Shown: positions 8,878 through 16,131 of the stretch, in pieces
Layout of the letters: each line of letters starts with the position of its first letter
Numbering within the stretch: position 1 is the stretch's first letter
Source of the DNA: an uncultured Caryophanales bacterium
GTDB taxonomy: Bacteria > Bacillota_I > Bacilli_A > Izemoplasmatales > Hujiaoplasmataceae
Assembly: GCA_937958685.1 (NCBI GenBank)
Contig: CALGNF010000119.1
Span: 1 to 32,389 of the forward strand
Length of the DNA stretch: 32,389 nt
Direction of reading: 5' to 3'
Translations under genes and position numbers: made by a program
The notes under the pieces: model-generated
Database searches by the model: none
Told to the model about the DNA's origin: nothing
What the model saw: only the letters and a program-made list of their open reading frames with translations

Positions 8878-9761
8878 GCAAACGAACCACCTCTTTCGTG
8901 GCGCTTATGGGAATGTATCTGGTAGCGCTTGCGGCCGGCATCGCGACATATGCCCTTGTCGCTTCGATCATCATCAGCCCCTTGTGGCGGATGCTGGCGG
9001 CTAATATTGTCGCAACCATCATCATCTGGGCTTTCGGCCTGGCGGTCAAAAACGCCAGCACCTACGACCCTTACTGGAGCGTGGTTCCGCCGGTCATTGT
9101 CACTGCCTGGATCCTGATCCTCAAAGTCCAGCTGAACTTTGCTGTCGGGCTGTTGCTTTTGGGCATCTGTTTCTGGGCGCTTAGGCTAACCTACAACTGG
9201 CTCATCAACTGGTCCGATTTCTCGCATCAGGACTGGCGCTACACGATGATTCGCGAGAGTAAACCGAAACTCTGGTTTCTGTCCAACCTCTTTGGCATCA
9301 ACTTGATGCCGACAATGATCGTCTTCGTGCAACTGATCGCCGTCTATCGGTTCCTTGTGCGGGAACCTTCCGTCAACTTCCTGATCATCCTCGGCTTTAT
9401 GATCATCGTCGGCGCGACGATGATCCAATTCATCGCCGACAGGCAGATGCTCAGATTCCGGCTGGCAAACGCCGGCAAAAAACGATGCATCGACGAGGGT
9501 TTGTGGAAGTACTCGCGCCATCCGAACTATTTTGGCGAAGTCGCCGTCTGGTGGGGTGTTTGGATCATGAGTGCCGGCGGCATCGGCAACTTCGATTTGC
9601 ATGTCATCTTCCCGATCTTGATGACAATGCTCTTCCTCTTCATCAGCATCCCGATGATGGAGAAGAAGATCATCGCCTCCAGACCCGAATACGGCGAATA
9701 CCGCAAACGCGTCTCCTCGCTGATACCTTTCTTCCCCAGAAAAAGCGAAACCAACAATTAG
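8874..9761 (+). CDS. DUF1295 membrane protein (steroid 5-alpha-reductase / isoprenylcysteine methyltransferase-like fold)
   Basis: This 295-residue polytopic protein has about seven hydrophobic segments and the hallmark C-terminal signature of the DUF1295 and ICMT/5-alpha-reductase superfamily, GLWKYSRHPNYFGEVAVWWG, followed by a PxMEKKIIASRPEYGEYRKR tail facing the cytoplasm. The superfamily includes lipid reductases and prenylcysteine methyltransferases; bacterial DUF1295 proteins have no established substrate, so function is left open. A conserved KNASTYDPYWSVVPP stretch near residues 56-70 is typical of this subgroup. The ATG overlaps the cinA-like stop (ATGA), with AAGGTGAGG upstream, showing tight coupling. 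An MFS exporter follows 40 bases later. A role in membrane lipid or isoprenoid modification is inference only. Confidence 0.85.
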   Translation: MSKRTTSFVALMGMYLVALAAGIATYALVASIIISPLWRMLAANIVATIIIWAFGLAVKNASTYDPYWSVVPPVIVTAWILILKVQLNFAVGLLLLGICFWALRLTYNWLINWSDFSHQDWRYTMIRESKPKLWFLSNLFGINLMPTMIVFVQLIAVYRFLVREPSVNFLIILGFMIIVGATMIQFIADRQMLRFRLANAGKKRCIDEGLWKYSRHPNYFGEVAVWWGVWIMSAGGIGNFDLHVIFPILMTMLFLFISIPMMEKKIIASRPEYGEYRKRVSSLIPFFPRKSETNN

Positions 9762-9770
9762 CGAAAGGCA

Positions 9771-9786
9771 GACCGGCTTGCCGGTC
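9771..9786 (+). promoter_or_regulatory. Perfect hairpin just upstream of the MFS gene
   Basis: GACCGG and CCGGTC pair around the loop CTTG in the 40-base gap before the GTG start at 9802. No T-run follows, so it is not a standard terminator. It could cap or attenuate the downstream message or protect the upstream 3' end. Function is unknown. Confidence 0.45.
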
Positions 9787-9801
9787 TAGGTAGATACTCA
9801 A

Positions 9802-11031
9802 GTGACACTATGGAATCGTAACTTCACGATCCTCACCATCGGGTCGTTCATCTCCGCATTCGGCAGCGCCGCCGCGGGGATCGCCTTTGGCATCCTGATT
9901 TTTCAAAAGACCGGATCACCCCTGATCCTGGCCTTTTTCACGATTGCCAACGTCATCCCGCGCATCATCACGAACTTCGTCATCGGGCCGTTCATTGACC
10001 GGCATTCGCGGCGAAACATCATCGTCGCCATTGACTATTTCTACGGCTCCTTCTTCCTGATTCTGGGACTTGTGCTTTATTCAGGATACTTCAACGTCGC
10101 CCTTTTCACCGTTATCGCGGCACTTCTTGGCGTCATCGACACCACCTATCAGACGGCGTTCATGAGTCTCTATCCGGAGGTGATCACCCAGGGATACCAT
10201 TCGAAAGCTTACTCGATCTCAAGCTTGATCTGGCCGATCTCGGCCGCGGTGATGGCCCCGGTCGCGGCTTTTTTCATCGAGAACTACACCAACGGTGTCG
10301 CCATGCTCATGCTTTTCAATGCGGCAACATTCTTCATAACGGCGACGATCGAGTTGCTGATCAAGGTCGAGGAGAGACTGAATCAAAAAATCGTTCAGGG
10401 ACCGCAGTTTCTCGCTGACCTAAAAGAAGGTATCAGTTATTATAAAAAAGAAAAGGGCATCTTGGGGATCGGTATCCTTTTCGCCGCATTTTCCTTTGTC
10501 TATGCTTCTCAGGATCTGCTCAGGATGCCGTATTTCGTGGCTTCGGAGATCTATACGATCCAACACTTTTCCTTTCTGATCAGCGCCTCGGCGATCGGCA
10601 GAATGGTGGGCGGCATCATCCACTACCTATTCAGATATCCCAAGGAGAAGAAGTTCCTGATTGCGGTGAGCGTCTACATCACTGTCGAGATCCTTGGCGC
10701 GACCATGCTGTTCTATCCGGCCTTCGCACTGATGATCGTCGCCAGTTTCGTCGTCGGTTTGCTCAGCGTCACCTCCTTCAACATCCGCATGAGCGCAACG
10801 CAAGTCTATATCCCGAACGACATCCGCGGCCGGATCAACTCCACCCAGCAACTGATGTGGAACTTCGGGGCGATCCTGGGCGCCCTCATCATCGGGATCG
10901 CCGCCGAATACGCCGGCATCGATTACCGCTATATCATGATGGCAGCCGCGATCGTGAGCATCTCCGCGATCTTCCTGATCCCGATCAGGATGAAGAACGA
11001 GTTCAAGAAGATCTACAACGTCGACGTTTAA
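9802..11031 (+). CDS. Major facilitator superfamily transporter (MFS_3 / multidrug-efflux-like)
   Basis: The 409-residue product has about twelve hydrophobic segments, with the MFS loop 2-3 signature appearing as GPFIDRHSRRNIIVAID (residues ~59-75), after which a second acidic/basic loop separates the two halves (EERLNQKIVQGPQFLADLKEG, ~193-213). This layout resembles MFS exporters of the macrolide efflux/enterobactin exporter type. Substrate cannot be read from sequence. The start is a GTG preceded by only a weak AGG at 9788-9790, so low or regulated translation is possible; no in-frame ATG lies nearby. A hairpin lies directly upstream. It is the last gene of the ychF-cinA-DUF1295 run and no terminator is evident after it; the next promoter is 30 bases downstream. 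Confidence 0.88.
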   Translation: MTLWNRNFTILTIGSFISAFGSAAAGIAFGILIFQKTGSPLILAFFTIANVIPRIITNFVIGPFIDRHSRRNIIVAIDYFYGSFFLILGLVLYSGYFNVALFTVIAALLGVIDTTYQTAFMSLYPEVITQGYHSKAYSISSLIWPISAAVMAPVAAFFIENYTNGVAMLMLFNAATFFITATIELLIKVEERLNQKIVQGPQFLADLKEGISYYKKEKGILGIGILFAAFSFVYASQDLLRMPYFVASEIYTIQHFSFLISASAIGRMVGGIIHYLFRYPKEKKFLIAVSVYITVEILGATMLFYPAFALMIVASFVVGLLSVTSFNIRMSATQVYIPNDIRGRINSTQQLMWNFGAILGALIIGIAAEYAGIDYRYIMMAAAIVSISAIFLIPIRMKNEFKKIYNVDV

Positions 11032-11061
11032 GTATCTGCGAAAACCGAACGATACTTATTA

Positions 11062-11090
11062 TAGACAAATAATATATCATATGATATAAT
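11062..11090 (+). promoter_or_regulatory. Strong extended -10 promoter for rpsF-ssb-rpsR
   Basis: TAGACA at 11062-11067 is followed after 17 bases by TATAAT at 11085-11090, with TGA before it (TGATATAAT). The surrounding ~50 bases are very AT-rich against a GC-rich background. Transcription is expected near 11097, at the foot of the first leader hairpin. Confidence 0.8.
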
Positions 11091-11098
11091 AACTAGCC

Positions 11099-11132
11099 GT
11101 GAGCAATCTCACAGCCTTGCTGCGCGAGCAGC
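11099..11132 (+). promoter_or_regulatory. Structured leader of the S6-SSB-S18 operon (candidate autoregulatory element)
   Basis: Two hairpins lie in the 5' leader: GTGAG/CTCAC around CAAT (11099-11112) and GCTGC/GCAGC closed by the GNRA tetraloop GCGA (11119-11132). CCG occurs at 11097-11099. In many bacteria the S6:S18 complex binds a CCG-containing structure in the rpsF leader; this could be a version of it. Because the predicted RNA start lies almost at the first hairpin, a 5'-stabilising role is an alternative. The identification is tentative. Confidence 0.35.
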
Positions 11133-11157
11133 CATCAGACCATAAGGAGGGAACAAA

Positions 11158-11445
11158 ATGAGAAAATACGAGATCATGTACATCATTCGCCCGACTGTCG
11201 AACAGGAGGCCCGAGCGGCGCTGATCGCGGAACTTAACGCGATCCTCACCGACCGTGGCGCGGAAAACCTGACTGTCAACGAATGGGGAATGCGCGATCT
11301 GGCGTATGAAATCTCTGATTTCAGAAAGGGCTATTACGTGGTTATCAGTGTCATGGCGACACCGGAAGCAACCGTCGAAATGGACCGCATCATGAAAATC
11401 AAGGAAGACATCATCCGCCACATCATCATTTCCAGAGAAGAATAA
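11158..11445 (+). CDS. rpsF: 30S ribosomal protein S6
   Basis: S6 joins the central domain of the 30S subunit as a heterodimer with S18. The 95 residues start MRKYEIMYIIRP, the standard S6 N-terminus, and include NEWGMRDLAYEISDFRKGYYVV and the closing IIRHIIISREE. A strong AAGGAGG at 11144-11150 sits 7 bases before the ATG. It is first in the conserved rpsF-ssb-rpsR operon, which places a single-stranded DNA binding protein between two partner ribosomal proteins, and is preceded by a structured leader. The length is typical, with no long acidic tail as in E. coli. Confidence 0.97.
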   Translation: MRKYEIMYIIRPTVEQEARAALIAELNAILTDRGAENLTVNEWGMRDLAYEISDFRKGYYVVISVMATPEATVEMDRIMKIKEDIIRHIIISREE

Positions 11446-11463
11446 GGCCGGGAGGCGATAGCA

Positions 11464-11886
11464 ATGTTGAACAAAGTCGTTATGATCGGAAGAATGACCA
11501 GGGATCCCGAGCTTCGCTTCACGGCGAACAACATCCCCGTGGCCTCTTTCACAATCGCGGTCAACCGTCCGTTTGCAAGTTCGAGCCAGGGCCAAGGCGA
11601 AAGCACTGCCGATTTCTTCAATTGCACCGTCTGGAGAAAATCGGCGGAAAACGTCAGCAAGTACTGCAACAAAGGCAGTCTTGTCGCTGTCGAGGGCCGC
11701 TTGCAGACGCGTGATTACATGGACGAAAAGAACAACGTGAAACGGTATGTGACCGAAATCGTGTGCGACCAGGTCGTTTTCCTCGATCCGAAACCACAAT
11801 CTGACAACTATCAGTCCCAAGATAAGACCAAACGTGATGAGGCCGACACCCAGATCGACATCATCGAAGACGATTTGCCATTCTAA
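11464..11886 (+). CDS. ssb: Single-stranded DNA-binding protein
   Basis: SSB coats single-stranded DNA during replication and repair and recruits partners through its acidic tip. The 140-residue product has the OB fold at residues 1 to ~110 (MLNKVVMIGRMTRDPELRF, FNCTVWRKSAENV, GSLVAVEGRLQTRDY) and a short linker ending in the classic protein-binding tip EDDLPF. The linker is only about 25 residues, without a glycine-rich stretch. GGGAGG at 11450-11455 lies 8 bases before the ATG. The gene lies 18 bases after rpsF and 18 bases before rpsR, all on one transcript. The replicative helicase gene dnaB follows two genes later. Confidence 0.97.
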   Translation: MLNKVVMIGRMTRDPELRFTANNIPVASFTIAVNRPFASSSQGQGESTADFFNCTVWRKSAENVSKYCNKGSLVAVEGRLQTRDYMDEKNNVKRYVTEIVCDQVVFLDPKPQSDNYQSQDKTKRDEADTQIDIIEDDLPF

Positions 11887-11904
11887 TATCGAGGAGGAAA
11901 TACC

Positions 11905-12171
11905 ATGTATACCAGACCACAGGGACAAAGCGATAAGCCTACGGGTTTTCGCGGCGGCCGCAAACGCAACCGCAAAAGATGCTATTTCACGGATAACAAG
12001 ATCAGCTATATCGATTTCAAGGATTACGAATTGCTGAAGAAGTTCATCTCTGAAAGAGGCAAGATCCTTCCCAGGCGCGTGACCGGCACCAAGGCATACT
12101 ACCAGAAGCATCTGGCCGTCGCGATCAAGCGGGCCCGTTTCATGGCGCTTTTGCCGTTTGTCAAGGAGTAA
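11905..12171 (+). CDS. rpsR: 30S ribosomal protein S18
   Basis: S18 binds the 30S platform together with S6. The 88-residue product has the arginine/lysine-rich [18 protein letters not shown] segment, then the conserved core [51 protein letters not shown]. Only one cysteine of a possible zinc cluster remains, so this is a zinc-free type. GAGGAGG at 11891-11897 lies 7 bases before the ATG. It closes the rpsF operon and a terminator follows within a few bases. Confidence 0.97.
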   Translation: MYTRPQGQSDKPTGFRGGRKRNRKRCYFTDNKISYIDFKDYELLKKFISERGKILPRRVTGTKAYYQKHLAVAIKRARFMALLPFVKE

Positions 12172-12176
12172 AGAGC

Positions 12177-12201
12177 AAAAAGACTCATCGAGTCTTTTTT
12201 T
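12177..12201 (+). terminator. Terminator after rpsR
   Basis: AAAAAGACTC pairs with GAGTCTTTTT around the loop ATC, running into a T tract, five bases after the rpsR stop. Confidence 0.93.
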
Positions 12202-12209
12202 CTTGTCAT

Positions 12210-12239
12210 TTGGCATTTGCTTGGCAATTATGATATAAT
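12210..12239 (+). promoter_or_regulatory. Extended -10 promoter for the gdpP-rplI fusion
   Basis: TTGGCA at 12210-12215, an 18-base spacer and TATAAT at 12234-12239 with an upstream TGA give TGATATAAT, the same octamer-like box as before rpsF and tkt. The RNA should start near 12246. This rules out in-frame start codons upstream of ATG 12271. Confidence 0.78.
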
Positions 12240-12270
12240 TGTTGTGATTTCACGAAAAGGGAGTGCGCCC

Positions 12271-14715
12271 ATGAGCAAGCGGAAGCTGATTCTGCTGATC
12301 ATCGCATCAGTGGTCATTTTCGCCGCCGCCACCGTCGGCTTCATCATCATCCTCAACCATCTCGGCCTCGGTTATGCTTTGACCTATACCGGGATTTTGA
12401 TCGTTTTCGCAGCGATCATTTTCGCCTTTTCCCTTTCCAACCGCAAGATCAGGGCCAGAATGCAGACCTTGCAACAGAAATTCCGGGAACGCAACCTTCT
12501 CGAACGCAGGCTCATAAGCAGCGAGGATGTCGCCTTCAACTACCTTCCCGTCGGAATGATCATCTATGATGACAACAACCAGATCGTGTGGGCCAACCAT
12601 TTTGCCAAGGAGTGCTTTTCGAACGTCCTGATCGACCGCAAGCTGAGTTTGTTGCACGAAAATCTTGGCAAAAGCGTCGAAAAGCGGGAAACCAAGTTCA
12701 TCATCAACGTCTACGGCAAAGATTATGAGATCATCCATTATCCCAAAAACAAAGCGCTCTACCTGTTTGAAGTCACCGAGAGGGAAGCCGGCAAACGGTT
12801 CCTCAAGGACAACCAGGGCGTCATCGGCGTCCTCAGTCTCGACAACTTCAGCGAAGCGACGCAAAGCCTTGATTTTCAGGAAAAGGCAAGCCTCCAAGGC
12901 AAGTTTCTCGGAGCGCTAGATTCCTGGTGTTCCCGGCATCAGATCCATTTCGTCAACCTGCGTCCTGAAAGATCGGTCGTCTACCTCAATCGCCGCCAAC
13001 TGAACGAATTGATGGAAGACGAATTCCAGATCTTGGACACGATCAGCGAGATCGCCAGCACCAACGAGATCAGGGTCACCCTCTCGATGGGGTTGGCCGC
13101 CCACGAAAAGCCGGCGGACATCTTGGGCGAATTGGCCGAGGAGGCGCTCAAAATCGCTCTTGGCAGAGGGGGAGACCAGGTTGTGGTCAATCTGGAAAAC
13201 CAACCGCTCAAGATTTTCGGCGGCAAAAGCAACACGATCGAGAAACGCACCAAGATTACGGCGAGGATCAATGCCCGTGCGGTGAGCGACTTCATCGCCA
13301 AGCATGACCAGGCGTTGATCATGCCCCATCGTTCCACCGACATCGATGCTTTGGGAGCCGCGATCGGCGTGTTGGAAATGGTGCTGGCCCAGCAGAAGAA
13401 AGCCAAGATTGTCCTGGACTTCGACGATATCGACCAGACCTGTCAAAAGGTTGTGAACATGCTCAACCGCGAGTACGTGAAACTGCTCGAATATTTCGTC
13501 GACCCCGAAGAGGCGCTCGATACGCTCACTCCGGAGACGCTCGTGTTCGTCGTCGATCACCACAGCCCCACGCAGTCGAACGCCCCCAGGCTGTTCGAAA
13601 AGACCAAGAACATCGTCATCATCGATCATCACCGCCGACTCGACAACATCCTGACCGATGTCATGCTCACCTATCTTGAACCGTATGCTTCCTCTTCCGC
13701 CGAACTCGTCGTGGAAATGGTCGAACTCTATAACTTTGAGATCGATATCAGTCCTTTCGAAGCGACGATCATGCTCGCCGGCATGATGATCGACACCAAC
13801 AATTTTTCCTATCGCACCGGCGTCAGGACCTTCGAGGCGGCAGCGACGCTGAAACGCTTCGGCGCCGATCCGTTCAAGGCCAGACTGATTCTCAGAGAAT
13901 CGCTGGATCATATCAAAACCAAGTCGAACCTTGTCAACCAGGCGAAAATCATCGACAATGTCTTTGCCATCGCCCTGTTGCCAAACGAAAGCAAGACCGA
14001 CCGCGTCCAGCTGGCCAAAACAGCGGACGAGTTGCTGGAAATCGACAACATCATCGCGGCCTTCGCGATCGGCAACATCGGCGGCGGCATCACCGCGATC
14101 TCCGCAAGAAGCGTCGACAAATTCAACGTTTCCGTGATCATGGAGCAATTCGGCGGCGGCGGCCATCTCAACAACGCGGCGGCGCAAGTGGAAAAAGAAA
14201 CCGCCGAGGAGATCGCCAAAAAGATCGAAGCGCATCTCGAAGCGACTTTCAAGGAGGAATGGACCATGAAAATCATCTTGACCAAAGACGTCAAGGGCAA
14301 AGGCAAGAAAGGCGATGTCATCGAAGTCGCCAGCGGCTACGGCAATTACCTGCTGACCTCCAAACAGGCAATCGAGGCTTCGGTGGCCAACCTCAAGGTT
14401 CTCGAGGAAGAAAGGGAGACCGCCAACAAGCAGGCTTCCCTCGAACTCGCGGCTGCCAAGAAGCTGAAAGCTGACATCGAAAGCCAGCCGATCAAACTGT
14501 ATGTAAGGATCGGCGACACCGGAAAACTATACGGTGCTGTTAGTTCAAAACAGATTGCGGAAGAATACAAAAAGGTATATAATATCGATATCGACAAACG
14601 CAAGATTCTTCTGGATGACAACATCCACTCCCTCGGGGTCCACAAGGTCCCGATCAGGTTGCACAAGGATGTTGTGGCGACCATCGATCTCCAAGTGTTG
14701 GAGGAAAAAGCGTAG
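12271..14715 (+). CDS. gdpP-rplI: Fusion of c-di-AMP phosphodiesterase GdpP with ribosomal protein L9
   Basis: One uninterrupted 814-codon frame encodes two proteins that are separate in most Firmicutes. Residues 1-665 are GdpP: two membrane helices (about 6-28 and 34-54), a PAS-like domain (~84-165), a degenerate GGDEF domain (~184-310) and a DHH/DHHA1 phosphodiesterase with His353-x3-Asp357-x-Asp359 (HRSTDIDA), Asp452-His453-His454 and GGGGH (628-632). GdpP hydrolyses the second messenger c-di-AMP. Residues 666-814 are complete L9, starting [19 protein letters not shown] 12271 is the start because AAAAGGGAG lies 7 bases upstream and the promoter -10 overlaps earlier codons. In B. subtilis yybT (gdpP) and rplI are adjacent, so the fusion fits loss of the stop codon. 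Comparable fused annotations exist, to my recollection, in some Mollicutes. An internal start may also give free L9. Confidence 0.93.
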   Translation: MSKRKLILLIIASVVIFAAATVGFIIILNHLGLGYALTYTGILIVFAAIIFAFSLSNRKIRARMQTLQQKFRERNLLERRLISSEDVAFNYLPVGMIIYDDNNQIVWANHFAKECFSNVLIDRKLSLLHENLGKSVEKRETKFIINVYGKDYEIIHYPKNKALYLFEVTEREAGKRFLKDNQGVIGVLSLDNFSEATQSLDFQEKASLQGKFLGALDSWCSRHQIHFVNLRPERSVVYLNRRQLNELMEDEFQILDTISEIASTNEIRVTLSMGLAAHEKPADILGELAEEALKIALGRGGDQVVVNLENQPLKIFGGKSNTIEKRTKITARINARAVSDFIAKHDQALIMPHRSTDIDALGAAIGVLEMVLAQQKKAKIVLDFDDIDQTCQKVVNMLNREYVKLLEYFVDPEEALDTLTPETLVFVVDHHSPTQSNAPRLFEKTKNIVIIDHHRRLDNILTDVMLTYLEPYASSSAELVVEMVELYNFEIDISPFEATIMLAGMMIDTNNFSYRTGVRTFEAAATLKRFGADPFKARLILRESLDHIKTKSNLVNQAKIIDNVFAIALLPNESKTDRVQLAKTADELLEIDNIIAAFAIGNIGGGITAISARSVDKFNVSVIMEQFGGGGHLNNAAAQVEKETAEEIAKKIEAHLEATFKEEWTMKIILTKDVKGKGKKGDVIEVASGYGNYLLTSKQAIEASVANLKVLEEERETANKQASLELAAAKKLKADIESQPIKLYVRIGDTGKLYGAVSSKQIAEEYKKVYNIDIDKRKILLDDNIHSLGVHKVPIRLHKDVVATIDLQVLEEKA
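14251..14257 (+). promoter_or_regulatory. Internal Shine-Dalgarno ahead of the L9 part
   Basis: AAGGAGG, a full match to the anti-Shine-Dalgarno, lies inside the fused coding frame exactly 8 bases before ATG 14266, the canonical L9 start codon. It is as strong as those of rpsG and rpsF and suggests internal initiation. Confidence 0.75.
14266..14715 (+). CDS. rplI: 50S ribosomal protein L9, likely also made from an internal start
   Basis: These 149 codons are in frame with the upstream GdpP part and encode a complete L9: N-terminal rRNA-binding domain ([16 protein letters not shown] and GYGNYLL), the long connecting helix rich in Lys, Glu and Ala, and a C-terminal domain ([27 protein letters not shown]). 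L9 binds domain V of 23S rRNA below the L1 stalk and helps reading-frame maintenance. The start is the usual L9 methionine with an ideal Shine-Dalgarno 8 bases upstream. The L9 stop TAG lies inside the ribosome site of dnaB. Whether L9 is made only as a fusion, only freely or both ways cannot be decided from sequence; the retained site favours free L9. Confidence 0.8.
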   Translation: MKIILTKDVKGKGKKGDVIEVASGYGNYLLTSKQAIEASVANLKVLEEERETANKQASLELAAAKKLKADIESQPIKLYVRIGDTGKLYGAVSSKQIAEEYKKVYNIDIDKRKILLDDNIHSLGVHKVPIRLHKDVVATIDLQVLEEKA

Positions 14716-14724
14716 GAGGAGTCC

Positions 14725-16083
14725 ATGGAACGAAAAGTCCCACAAAATATCGAAGCCGAACAGGCGGTCCTTGGTGCTGTCTTTTTTGACCAGGCCTCGA
14801 TGAAGACGATCGTTGACAAACTCCAGGAACAAGATTTCTTCTCTCCCAACCACCAGGTTATCTTCCGGGCGATGAAAACGCTGTATCAGGAAGCAATCCC
14901 CATCGATTTCACCACCCTGACCGACAGGCTGGAAAATCATAACCTCCTGGTCAAGTCGGGCGGCATCGAATACATCACCGGACTGATCGACGCCGTGCCC
15001 TCGATTGCCAATCTCTTGAACTATATCAATATCGTCAAGGACAAATCGGTCCTCCGGAAAATCCAGGAATCCTGCCGCAAGATCATCGACGGCTCCTATG
15101 TCACGGACAACACCCCCGAATTCATCGACGACGTCGAGAAAGAGATCATCGGCATCACCAAGGAGAAACGCACCAGCGACTTCAAGGCCGTCGGCGAGAT
15201 CGCCGACATCATCGTCGAGAAGATCGCCGAACAGGCGCAGATCGGCTCGTCCATCACCGGACTCGACACCAAGTATTACGATTTGAACAAATACACCCTC
15301 GGGCTGCAGCCATCCGATCTGATCATCATCGCCGCGAGACCCTCGATGGGCAAGACGGCGTTCGCCCTCAACATCGCCTTGAACATCGCGAAACTAGCCT
15401 CCAAGCCCCATGTCGCCTTCTTTTCCCTGGAAATGGGCGTCGACCAGCTGGTGATGCGGTTGCTCAGCTGCCAGTCGCAGGTCGACAACTCGCGGATGCG
15501 GCAGGGCAAGATCTCTTCCCAGGAATGGGAAAAGATCAACTACGCAATCAGCACGCTCGCCAATCTCAACCTTTATTTCGACGATTCCGGCACCGTCAAG
15601 GTCACGGACCTGCGCAGCAAGTGCCGGAAACTGAAGCAAGACGACAAACTCGACCTCGTCATCGTCGATTATCTACAATTGCTTTCGGGCTCCGTCTACA
15701 ACCAGGCCAACCGCGTCCAGGAAGTCTCGGAGATCAGCCGGGTCTTAAAGGAAGTCGCCCGCGAACTCAAAGTTCCCGTCGTCGCCCTGAGCCAGCTGTC
15801 CCGCAGCGTCGAGCAGCGCAAGGAGAAGAAACCAGTCATGGCCGACTTGCGTGAATCCGGCTCGATCGAACAGGATGCGGACATCATCCTGCTCATGTAT
15901 CGCGAGGATTACTACGAGCACGAAACCACCAAGAAGAACCATGTGGAGATCAACATCGCCAAGAACCGTTCCGGCACGATCGGCGATTTCGAACTGCTCT
16001 TCAACAAGAACGTCTCCACCTTCAGCAATCTCAGCCCGGCCGCGGCCGAGGCGCATGCTGAAAAACAGTCCTGGGACGAATAA
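14725..16083 (+). CDS. dnaB: Replicative DNA helicase DnaB (B. subtilis DnaC)
   Basis: The hexameric 5'-3' helicase unwinds DNA at the replication fork and binds primase through its N-terminal domain. The 452-residue product starts RKVPQNIEAEQAVLGAVF, the typical N-terminal domain. The RecA-like motor has Walker A ARPSMGKT (residues 204-211), the Walker B region LDLVIVDYLQLLSG, VVALSQLSRSVEQR and a DLRESGSIEQDADIILLMYR stretch carrying the conserved acidic and arginine residues. No intein is present. TAGGAGGAG directly before the ATG gives a strong ribosome site, 9 bases after the L9 stop. Position after rplI is as in B. subtilis. The stop codon lies inside a terminator hairpin. Confidence 0.97.
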   Translation: MERKVPQNIEAEQAVLGAVFFDQASMKTIVDKLQEQDFFSPNHQVIFRAMKTLYQEAIPIDFTTLTDRLENHNLLVKSGGIEYITGLIDAVPSIANLLNYINIVKDKSVLRKIQESCRKIIDGSYVTDNTPEFIDDVEKEIIGITKEKRTSDFKAVGEIADIIVEKIAEQAQIGSSITGLDTKYYDLNKYTLGLQPSDLIIIAARPSMGKTAFALNIALNIAKLASKPHVAFFSLEMGVDQLVMRLLSCQSQVDNSRMRQGKISSQEWEKINYAISTLANLNLYFDDSGTVKVTDLRSKCRKLKQDDKLDLVIVDYLQLLSGSVYNQANRVQEVSEISRVLKEVARELKVPVVALSQLSRSVEQRKEKKPVMADLRESGSIEQDADIILLMYREDYYEHETTKKNHVEINIAKNRSGTIGDFELLFNKNVSTFSNLSPAAAEAHAEKQSWDE

Positions 16084-16102
16084 CCGTCCGGCTGTTTTTT
16101 TT
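16061..16102 (+). terminator. Terminator overlapping the dnaB stop codon
   Basis: AAAAACAG (16061-16068) pairs with CTGTTTTT (16092-16099), with an inner GGACG/CGTCC helix (16074-16078 with 16085-16089) and small bulges, followed by a T run to 16102. The TAA stop at 16081-16083 lies in the loop, so ribosomes finishing dnaB would interfere with folding. Confidence 0.78.
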
Positions 16103-16131
16103 GAAAATCACCACCCGCAAGGAGAATCATC

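Noticed and set aside
9771..9786. The GACCGG/CCGGTC hairpin as a terminator
   Set aside because: No T-run follows on the + strand, and no gene runs toward it on the minus strand.
12217..12270. TTG-started N-terminal extension of the GdpP-L9 fusion
   Set aside because: It overlaps the promoter -10 box at 12234-12239 and lies before the expected RNA start; ATG 12271 has a good Shine-Dalgarno.
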